A stretch of DNA of 64,000 nt from positions 1-64,000 of the forward strand of contig QANT01001498.1 in assembly GCA_003254885.1 (NCBI GenBank), written 5' to 3'. Both the position numbers and the translations under genes were made by a program. Source of the DNA: Purshia tridentata. Taxonomy: Eukaryota; Streptophyta; Magnoliopsida; Rosales; Rosaceae. Positions within the stretch are counted from its first letter, which is position 1, and the number at the start of each line of letters is the position of its first letter. The notes under the pieces were generated by a model. The model saw only the letters and a list, made by a program, of their open reading frames with translations, made no database searches and was not told the origin of the DNA. This document shows positions 48,501 through 60,500 of the stretch, one piece after another.

Positions 48501-51500
48501 TGTTTCAAAATATATAATATTTTTAAACTCTTCATGAACTTACAAATATATATGCTTTGTATACAAGGAATGCTCTGGTCGTGCTCTCTTCTAAATTTCA
48601 ATCAACTTGCATAGTTATTTAAATGATGCCAATTGAATCTTTTTTGTAAGTTGTGATGATGACATTCAGAGGTGCAGCATGTTGATGCATCTGCAAATAT
48701 GCAGATATGTGATACCTTCTCAAGTTCAAGTCTCTGACTACATAGTTGATTTTTAAATGACAATTAGCAGAGAGAATAGATGCTCACTGGATTAAGTACC
48801 GAGTGGTGGGCTTGGACAGAAGATCATGGATTATGAATTAAAGACAAGAACTGTGTGTGACTCTTTACCCTTAAATTGATTTAAGGGAAAGTGGAAGTTG
48901 AGGAGGACAAGTATCTGTGGACTGTGGAGAACCTGCAGAATGGCATCAAGAATAATCTTGTGAGTGAAACATGATTACTGTTTGAAGGAAAAGATTTTGT
49001 TAGTTGAGATTTGGTTGTCTAAATTTTTTTTGCAGGGAAATCTAGAAGCCTAAGATTTTTTAATTACAGGCTAAAATGATTTCATGAGCCTGTAGATACC
49101 CATAACTTGTATGAAAGAAGCATGGGATTTGGCAAGTAACTTGCATGACATTCTTTTTAGTTGTACAGTTTCTCATTAAGCAACAATTAACAGAATAGCA
49201 CTTGAATGTGTGCATAAAGTAGTACAAGTGGTGTCTCTATTAGATTAATGTTTGCAGAAATTAGATTAAGCAGTTTTGGTTCATCTCTTCACATATAGAA
49301 AGGATTTCAATTTCTTTCTAATGCACCATTTGGATAGCTTCATGACTAGTTAAGGAATTGTATCTCATTAATTTGTGATAATATTATAAGGGCTCTAGGC
49401 ACAAGTTGGTTTATTTGGTTTGCGTGTACTGGAAGCTTAGAAAATTTGGAAACATGAAAGTTGAACACATGATGTTATCGGTAGACTCTGCTTAATTGTT
49501 TGTCGAATTACGTTATCTGTTCTGGTTGTACAAACTTGTACTGATCCATATTTTAAGCCATTCAAATCAAATAACCACTCTTAATTTCTTTAGAACATGC
49601 TCTGGCTTCTATCCAACATCATGACATCTGTTGTACACACTTATGCCAGGCGGAGCAGCTTCCTCTCAATGAGCTCTAACGATCACCATTGAATGAGTTG
49701 GTGATACCCCATTGAAAAATTTACATTTGACTCCAAAATGATCCAATCAGGGTTCTTACTTCCTCGGATATATAAAAAATGATGACCGAGGCACACTTGT
49801 CCTGGAAAGTTGCACTTATTCTAACTCATCGTTTTCTTAAGACTAATCATCTATAATCTATTCCTCCACATTTTTAAGTGGGAATGGCTAAACTACACCC
49901 TTGCTCTCTCCTTCAAGCCTTGAACAGTCAAACCTTAATTGGTTCATGATTATGGATCCATCCTGAGCTTGTGGACAGGGAATCACTCAAATCAATTCCC
50001 CCTTCTCATTATTTATTTGATAATGTAGTTCACTGGGCCAAAAGAAAAATAAAGATAATGTCGAATCTTACAAGAATACATAAACACAGAAACTGTTGGA
50101 AGAAACTTTCTCCTTGTGTTCTGATGTTTATACATAATCACGAGAACACACTTGCACACATACACGCATGCAAACACACAGGCTGGATAAATTCTTACAA
50201 TTTTCTACTTTAATGCCATGAAGTAGAAATTAAAATTTTATTCATGCATGCTAACATGAATTGTTTTTTCGGGCCATTCAAGTGCATCTCATATTTCTAG
50301 CTATTGCCTCTTGTTTTATCACAAGTGAATATTTTTCTTTTCTTGTTTGATCTCAAATGTGTACTTGTGAATTTTTCTTTTATTGTTTGATCTCAAATGT
50401 GTACTTGTGAATATTTGTCTTTTCTTGTTTGATCTCCATTGTGTATCTTCTGCTTACCCTAAAGGTCTTCTTTTTCTTATTGACTTAGCTACACTAATAT
50501 GTGGTGACTACCATTTGGTAGTTGAGAGCAGGTGATTGTATTATTCTACTGATGAAACAGTAAAAGTATTACCCAATAGCTGTCTCCCTTAGCTGAAACC
50601 TACTATGCATAACATCCTCCACAGTAAATTGATGACAAAACTGCGCTGTTTGGTATAAAGTTGTCCAGAAGTGTATGTGTAAATCTATAGTTTTATAAAA
50701 GCTAATATCTCTCTCTCTTTGATGAACCTCAAGGATATTACCTTGTCACCTTTTTTTCCCTTTTCATCTTAATCCCTGAATTTCATAAAGTATGAAGATT
50801 ACTTGCCCACATCATTTCTGTCACCTTTTTGGTCCAACTTAAAATGGTTTTCATTGTCTACTCATTTCATGCATTTTTATGGGCATCACATAAGGAATTT
50901 CTTTTGGGAGGCATTACTTTACATTTCGAGAAACCATATAATAGCAACAACTGTGGAACATGAAATATGTCTTCCTATCATACTGCAATCATAGGATAAA
51001 TTTTTGTTGGATTAACATGTCAACTTCTTCCATTTGTTGCCTCAGAGTTGTGACACCCAGAAATCTTTGGTTAATTAAATTTCAACCTGGATAGTATTAG
51101 TGGGCTTATCTATTGTCTTTGGAATAAAAGCCCTCTGATTGGAACTAAGTTGCAATATTCTAGCACTGCCGGTTGGCCAAGACAAACGAACTATTATTCA
51201 GTGGAATTATGTTTTGCAACCTTGAACTCATTCAAAAGCTTCAGCACCAACATATGTTCTCTTGTGCCTTTTTTCTTTTCTTCTGCAAATGCAAAACAAA
51301 TAGGCATTAGCTCAAGGCGTTGCCTCATTGCAAATGGAATGTTTTACACGAAATAAGTTTATGCTTCTCTTGGTGTAGCATCTACCTTTTTCCCTTGTCT
51401 ATTATCCCTGGAAGATATGCTTCATTTTTTTTGCAACATGTTCATATTTGTATTGCTCCAGTCCACCCACAATCTCCTGTCGTGTCTGTTGACCTAGAGC

Positions 51501-54500
51501 AAGAATGTGAAATGGTTCCTTAGCACTGTGGTTCTTTGAGCTACCTTCTTCTTTTGAAGAGTGCTTGAGATATCGATAGTTCTCTTCTCATAGAGAAGTA
51601 AATCTAGGCTTGATTTCTAGGGCATTTCCTTAAGTAGCATCCCTGAATGTGCTACCCTTGCTTAAGAAGCTCTGGGTGGTTGTCCAAATATATAGAAGAG
51701 AATCCCTTGTAGAGAACACACCAATGTGTTTCGAGTACTAGACTTTTTTGCTTCTAGAGGAAAGTTTAAAATTTTAATTTCAACATATACTGTAAAATTG
51801 AGTTGCTATTTGCTACCCCGCTTCAATTAAGCTCTAACAAGTAGTTTGAATTCCTGTTGATTTTTAAGTGAAATGTCTGCTAGATAACAAAGAAGCATTT
51901 TCAAAGCAGTCTATTATTCACAACCATCATCAGGTTGCATCCCTCCAGAACTCTTCTGCAAAGAAGCTTTTTCAACAACTTCAAATGAGGTTTCTCTGTT
52001 CTAGGCTTTACTAATATATTGGACAAAGATTGTGTCCAACAGAACTGAATACTAGGTTCTTTAGAAAGATTGGGATATTTGGGTCCAAGATGTTATAATG
52101 GGCAATATGGTAGGTCACTGATTTTTCAAATGAGAATGCAAGAATAGAGAAAAGGTTTTGAATTTCGAATTCTTTTAAGTATTATGAATTTTCAACTAGA
52201 GCAAAATTTCAAACCCAGATCCTACTCTACTCATACAGTTACCATTTGGATTCCATGCTTCACCTCTATGCAGGAGTTTCTTATGGTCTTTTGTTCATGT
52301 GATCCAATAAAGAGGTTGTCCATTTGTCTTGGCCAGGTAGAATGCTTGGATACTACAATCCTAAATCATATCATAATCACAGCAATAGACGTAGCTGACT
52401 ACCAGTTTTCAAGAAATGCATATAGGAAAACTTAATATGCTAGTAGCATCGAATATTTGGGCACTAATGCTTTTTTTTTGCAGAAGCATTTTTTAGCATT
52501 GTAATTTGGGAGGAAGACAGATATATTAAGAACTGAGTTTAATCAATACTTTCTAGGGTCTCCACTTTCTTCTAGCTATTTTTAACCTATATATCAGTAG
52601 CTTACTGCAACAACTGCATCATGATATGACATTGGACTATGATTCTAATGTTTTAACTATCTTAACCAAACACAATCTTATGATTAATATCACTTGCTGC
52701 TTTGATGGTCTGTAAATTTGCTTAGCTGCTTTTCAGTTTTCACCCTTACTCTTGTTTTACATGTGGCAAAAGTAATTCTAAAAAGAATTCTGTGCAAACT
52801 AAAATTTGAAACTGGTATTCAGTTTTCACCCTTACTCTTGTTTTACATGTGGAAAAATTAATTCTACAAAGAATTCTGTGCAAACTAAAATTTGAAACTG
52901 GTGCAGCGCTTTCCTAATCGTTTGCAAAGAACATTTATTGGTTGACATACAATCCAAATTTATATCCCCCTAGGCAGTCACATGCACTTCCATAATGTCA
53001 ATGTAGTTGAAAACTTCAGCATTTTGAGCTCATCTGAAGCTACTCCTATCATATCCTTTCCCGGGAAGTTCGATTTGTGACAAAGACTATTGGCTCTAGG
53101 AGAGTCATCGCTAGTTGTTCCTATGTTTGGTTTTCCAAAATCTCTCTGGAGAAAGTAACTAATTCAACAAGTTTTAAGAGGTTTATTTTTTAAGTGTATG
53201 CAACTAGAAATATGCGAAACTATAGATATCTATAATTGAACTGCAATGATCGAATAGGCTGTAAGTTTAGCACAAGAGATTTAATACATCTAGCATGAAA
53301 GAAATTGTGATAGCTTGTGTGAACCCATTACTATGCTATTTTAACTGCACAAAGCTTTTTGCCAAATGTTTGACAATATCACATAGATATTCTGCCTCTA
53401 TTGTTGCTGGTAAAACCCAACAGAAGAAATTGGAGTACTTAGTGGTGAGTGGTTACCTTGACTTCTGAAGCAGGATTCAGCAGTTGGTGATGTTCCTCTT
53501 TCAGTTTGTTATAGCGGTCTATTACTGATTTCATGCTGATGAGAAGAGTAAGCATTATGAGATACAACACAATCATGAAATTTCTGATAATTTCTTAGCT
53601 TATGAACATGCTACTCATAGATATTGTAAACAAAATTAAATACACATTATTTTGATGATACATTTTCTGTTTGTCCTTTTCTCTCTTTTTTATTTGATAC
53701 CGTCTGGCACTAATTTGTTGGCTACAGTGCTACTACTGTTGCTTGTAATGAATGATACCTGAGTATATATTTAAAATTTCATAGCAAATTATTTTCTTCC
53801 CTATTCCAAAGATGCACATGGGTTATAGTGATAGTAACACAAGATACACAGCAAAATGTTGACAGAGATATAGAGTGAATACTTATGATTTGTGTAGATA
53901 AAGAAAAATGCTGATGATTTGATCTCTGATTAATTTTGCCAATGGAATACAATTGAGGACAATAGCACATATATGTTCTATAAGACTCAGAAAGAGCAAT
54001 TGATTTGTGCTATCATCAGAATATGTTACTTTACTTGAAACAGCAATTGATTTGTGCCATGAGCATATAACTGTATAGAGACATCAACCCATAATACCTG
54101 AACCATTCTCATTGGACTAAGTATTTGTTTGTTTCAGTAGCATCCTAATATGATGGAAGAAGCTTTCCACCATAGCCACAACTAAACAAAATGGTCATTG
54201 CCTGAAATATTGGTTACTTTGTGTCTAATCACCATATTTGTGGCATACTTCGCTTTCATACCTCAAAAGGACGCAATTACTTAATATAGCCCAAATTCAC
54301 CACATACACAACCGCTGTGGGACTCTAACATATGATCAAACAAACCATAAAAATTTGAGCTACCACAGTTTTACTCTCCAAAGGTCCTCTTCTATAGCTT
54401 GTTTGAGTTGCTTCTTTACAACTGCTCACTACTTCCTCTTGTTAATACATATTTGGGTCAGTCATTTGGGTCAGTCATTTCGGTTCTTCTTGAAAGACAG

Positions 54501-57500
54501 CAATTTATTGGCCTGCATTTGGCATTAGATTTCTTCTGTGCTAGCTAGGAGACCCTCCTGGTGGAGTTTGTCCTTTTGGCAGCTTTATAAGCTTCTTTGC
54601 CTCCATTAGACCCTGACCCTTCTTGACTAGCAAAAGATAAAACATTGTGCTTAACCCATCATTTCATATATATCAAGTTTAAAATGATGCCCTTTAACAG
54701 TGTTAGAGCCATTATCGACAAAGGTTGATATATACTTGATTTGAGCATGCAGTAACCAAATGCATGAATCTAGTATCTTATATCCTTAGAAACCACTATT
54801 GACAAGGACTTTTTCATTCGCCTCTTGAATCATATTACATAAACTTATATCATAAAGTTGTGTTTCATAATTTTAAGGAGCTTCTACCATAGAAACACAC
54901 ACCAATTCAGCCTTCCACACCTTAAGTTCAATGATATATAAGACCTCAAAACACAGTTAAGTACTCTAGATGGTGTCTAGTCTACTATGTTTATTCTCTG
55001 AACAATAACAACCCTTGACGAGTGGAGTTTCACCAGCTCCTTCAAGATGTACGTTAGAGGCATCTAATCCAAAACCGTCTAACTATATAGGTGACACTAA
55101 AGACAATATTTATTGTAATGCAAGGCTTAAACATTCCTAATGTGGATATATATATATATACTCTCAAAACTCCCCTCATGTGTGGCATGAATTCATTTAA
55201 ACAAATACAGACAACTTATGTTGAATGACGTGAGCACTTCTGGCCCAACATTGAGAAGGGAGTAAAGAGATGTCCAAAAAAGTTCAGCTTGTAATGAATA
55301 ATTGTATTGTTCGAAATGAATTCTCTTTACGTGTAATTACGTATACATATAAGGAAGTTGATGCCCTAAAAAATCCTGGAAAATAATAGAAGAGAGTTTC
55401 TTGTGCGCTTGACTATGGTAAGAGAATTAGCCCTGATCCTTGAGCTGGCAGAATATGTGAGCTGTGTGTAATTCTATATATCTTGAGGTGGGTTGGCAAG
55501 AGATTTCTGCTGAGGAATTATTATTTTATCATCCATTGTCACGTAAAATTCTTCCAAGCTCTTTTTCGTCATTAAGACTTCTTTAATGTAGATTACAAGA
55601 TCATTCCTATGATTTTGGCAAACAAGCTAGTGAAATTCTTATTGTTTTGTTTGAGCCAGATTCTTCTGCCTCTAACTCACATGCGATTTTGGGCTGTTGA
55701 ATGTACAACAACTAGGCTTAAGGAAGATTCAGGCTGAAAATATGAAAAGGCTTCAAGCTTAGAGTGAAGCGTGGTTGGGTGTCTTCATTTTCATAGAACT
55801 ACTGTTCTCGAGACAATCATTCAACAATTAGACCTCTGAGATCATTTTGGTTTATGTTTTTAATTTTAAATTAAAAAAGAATAAGAATATAAGAAATATG
55901 AGCTTGTTGGGGTTAGAGTTTTTAAGTGCAGTGTGGTCTAGAGAGAAAAAACACTCCGGCCAGTGGCCCCTAAACTTCATTTGAAATAAAGTGCACTGTT
56001 TGAGCAAGATTTTTTAGCCTCCAAATCTCAATGAATCAAAAATAAAGAAATTAATTAGAAATAAACCCAAAAGCTATACATGACATTAGGTAAAACCTAA
56101 GGGTTTTTGGCTTTTAATTTAAACTCATTTTGATTGATGTCACGTTGGATTACTTTTCTGATATAAGTTTTAATGAGTCCCCCTATTACATACTTAACAA
56201 CCCATATTACCCCTATGTTTTTAAATGGTAACTTTCAATGTTAAATTAATGAATACCATATTCTAAGTAATTATTAATTAACAATTATGATTAAGATAAT
56301 TAAATTTTTTCAAGTTGTAATTTTAAATTTAGAATGTTCTTACATAATCATTGTGTGTCATCATTTTTTAAAGATATATGCATATGCATGTTTGTATATT
56401 TTTCTCGAAACTTCTGTTAACAAGGTAAATAAAATTGTTAGCCTTTTTCTTCATTCCTTAAAATTATTCTTTATTCTTGTTTCATCTTGTTGCATCTTCC
56501 ATCTTCTTTTCTTATTTTATTTTTTCCAAATTTAGAGGAATAATTTTCTCCTTCTTTATATCTCTTTCTTGTTATTACATTTTTTTAATATTAACCTGAG
56601 TGAAAGGTATCTTCTCATTCTCTCATCTTTTCTTTGGATATATTTGTTTGATCTGATCTAGAGGTTTCTCTTATTATTCTATATCTTTTTTTACCTATGT
56701 TAAAGAGATGATACTTCGTACTTTTGAGTTTTATATATACCTATTTTGAGTGGCATATCTTTGGTTTATACACCTAAGGAGGTTAAATTTTTAGTGGAGT
56801 TGAGTATAAATAATAAATGACTATTTGAAGTGTGATAGGTGATGTTCTTAAGATACTTGATGAAGTATTTTACGAATTTTTTGTCAATTTAAAAAAGCTA
56901 TAGAACCTTAGTTATAAGCCTATGAAACATTTCATCAAGAATCTTAAGAACATCACCTATCACACTTCAAATAGTCATTTAAAATCTATCAACTCCACTA
57001 AAAATTTAGCCTCCTCATGAGGTGTATAAACCAAAGATATGTCCACCCAAAATAAGTGTATAAACTCAAAAGTACGAAGTATCATCTCCTTTAATATAGG
57101 TAAAAATGGATACAGAATAATAAGAAACCTCTAGATCAGGTCAAATAAATAAGAATAAGATACATCTGGATCATGTTAAGAAAAAGATGAGAGAATGAGA
57201 AGATAACTTTCGCTTAGGTTAATATTAAAAAAGGTAAGAACAAGAATGAGACATAAAAAAGGAGAAAATTCTTCCTCTAAATCCGGAAAAAATAAAATAA
57301 AAGAAGAAGATATATGAAAGATGCAACAAGAAAAACAAGATGAAACAAGAATAAAGAATAATTAATAAGAAGACTGAAGAAAAAAGCTAAAAATTTTATA
57401 ACATAAGTTCTAAGAAAAATATACAAACATGCAGATGCATATATTTTGGGAAAATGACGACGCACAGCCATTATGTAAAAACATTCAAAATTCAAAATTA

Positions 57501-60500
57501 CAACTTGAAAAAATTTAATATAATCATAGTTGTCAATTAATAATTGCTTAAAATATGATATTTATTAATTTAACTTTAAAGTTACCATTTAAAAACATAA
57601 TATGGGGTTGTTAAGTAATAAACTCATCAAAACCTATATAAAGAAAGTAATCCAATGTGTCATCAATCAAAATGTGTCTAAATTGAAAGTCAACAACCCT
57701 TATAGGTTTTAGGGCCAATTTGAGGTTGAGGTGCTTTAGAAATAAGTTGCTTATTTCTACCTCAAAACAGTTTTTGGTGTTTGGTTAATAAAGTAAAATC
57801 TGATTATTTTGAAAACAGGGGTGGAAAAAAGCAGATTTTGGGGGTTGGGATAAAGCAGCTAAAGACATGCTTTCAGAATCTGCTATGGGGGAAAGCTAAA
57901 GACATGCTTTCAGAATCTGCTATGGGGGAAAGCAGCCACAACTTCCAAAATTGCTCTCACCCAATTTAAAAAATGACAATCCTTACCCCTCTCATTAAAA
58001 AATTATAGTAACATTTTTAAATTTTAATAGCATAATTACCTTTTAATTAACAAAATACAATTGCAAAAAATATTAATATAAATTGAGTTTTATATATGTA
58101 AGTCACAAGAATAATTTTTATTAAAAAAATCATAAATAAAAGGTAACACAAAACCATAAATAAAAGTAAAAAAAAAAAGTGAAAGCATTCTTGCTTTTCG
58201 AAACAAAAAATTAAAATGCACTTTCAGTACCATGTCTATTTTAGTTATTATACATAATTACAGCACTTCTACATCAAATTTACCAAACATTGTACTGCTG
58301 CTTTTATAATTTTTACTAAAAAACCATAAATAAAAGTTAGAAAAAAAAAATCATACGTAAAAGTCAAAAAAATCATAATTATAAGTAAAAAAAACAAATG
58401 AAAGCATTCTTGCTTTTCCAAACAAAAAATTAAAATGCACTTTTAGCACCATGTATATTTTGGTCATTATACATAGTCACAGCATTTCTACATCAAAATT
58501 TACCAAACATTGTACTGCTACTTTTAAGATTCACAGCACTTTTAAAAACACAGTTTACTAAATATTTAACTGTTTTATCTCAAAGCAACTTTTTCTTACC
58601 ACACAGCAATCCCAAACTGACCCTTTTTTATGTATAACTTTTGGATTTATTTCTAATTAATTCTAAAAATCAAAGAAAACTAATAATACTCGATCTAAAT
58701 CCTTTGAAATAGCCCTAATGTGATCTAAAACTTAAAATTTATTTTGTTTTTTTCATAATCCTTTAACCAACCTCATTTGCAATCAAAACTGCATCTAAAA
58801 CAAATTAAAGTCGTGGGAATAAAACTTCAAATTTATTTTGTGGTGTTTGTTTGTCATACATAAGTTGGTGTAGCTCGAGTGGGGGGCTTTTGAAAACAAT
58901 CAGGTATTCACCACATCAAGGTGACAGGAATAGATCGGCACTCTCTTTCTTTGTTATGGCAACCTAAAAAGAGATAGGGATAACGAGGCTTGACTTGAAA
59001 ACAAACAACAGGTTTACTGATATATCACTTAGGACTCGTTTGGTTTAAGTTTTGGAGGCTTGAGAATGGAAAATCAATTCCATTCCCACGTTTGGCAAGT
59101 ACAAGGAAGAGAAATGGTTTCCTGACTCAAGGGAATCTGATGCCCCTATTGGGGGGAAAATAATATCATTGCTCAAGCTTGGGTTTTGTTTTCCCCCCTT
59201 TTGGGAAAACATTTATTGCATATTTTTTAGACAAATTTATCCTTACCAATTTTTTAAAATTTCAAATCTAGCCAACCATTTATTACATATTCTTTTTATA
59301 TTCATATAAGATATAATTAGAAAATTAGATAATTTTTATTTCTTATTCCTACACTTACCAAACATGAGAATGGAAATGAAAATGTAATTCTTGTTTACTT
59401 TCCTAACGTTACCAAACACAATAATAAGAATCTTACATTCCTTTTACCCTGGAAAATGCATAGGAAATCAATTCTGTAAACCAAACGGGCCCTTAATGTG
59501 AATTCTCCTGCCTGCCTATTCCTATATTGTTTGCTTTGTTACCCTTTTATTAGATTCTCTCTTCCTATTTTTAATCTCAATTTTTCACCCTATTTAGTAG
59601 GTATATTAATTTCTAAACCCTAAACCTTAAGTCTTAAAGCAACACACTTTTAACCTAGAATCTAAGAATTCCATATCAATTATAGCAATCTTTTATAGCG
59701 GGGACAAATTAAATCACAGATGGGTATGATAAACGTTGCCATCCCTTTCCTCAAAGTTTTATTGTTTTTTTTTTCTTGAGAGCTTGAAAAGTGAAAAGCT
59801 TTTCTTTTATATCACTTGAACAAATTGATGATTTGAGGCATTCATAAAACCTTGAATCAGTATAACACCCTTGCTTAAGGCCCTCAGGTGTGTATGGTGC
59901 TAAGGTGTACTATGAAAATTAGAGACAGGTTCCTAAAGCAATATGCATGGTATTGTAAAGGACAATCCCGCTTGTATAAAGAACTTAGGAATAAGGGAAT
60001 GACAACACATTTAATGGTTGAATTTATGTTAATTAATTATTAATTCCAGAACTGTATTAATTAAATCAAATTATTGAATATGTTATTATCCCTCACTTGA
60101 ACTTGAAAAAATGCAAGCTTAATTCTCACATATAAACAACGTTCGGGCATAAACACAAAGAGACACAGTTGCAAGATGAAGTTTACTTGATTATAAATCG
60201 ATCTGTAAGTGTGAGATATGGACACAGAAGATCTCATGCAACACAAAGCATGCAGTTATGGACGTCAAAATATGCATGCATGGGCTGCATGAGGAATGAT
60301 TTTTTTAGCAATTCTGAATACCCAATTTCCTCATGCAAACTTTAGACCTTCATGACTAAAATCAAGTTTGTCGTTTTGGTAAAAAGTTATTTCTGCAGTG
60401 TGAACATCACATTACAAGGGGCCCAAAATAAAAAAGCAAACAAAAATTATGTAGACTCTCTCTCTCTCTCTCTCACAGATCGAATATATGTGATAAGATA

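Larger units (their letters stand above)
45842..53456 (-). other. MADS intron 2 (7615 bp)
   Basis: The intron between the exons encoding PASEVK and FWQREA. It holds a LINE fragment (46328-46702), a possible fossil LTR remnant (47280-48260), a three-unit tandem repeat (50325-50449) and an 85-bp tandem duplication (52734-52903). The remainder is AT-rich sequence with no gene seen. Confidence 0.85.
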
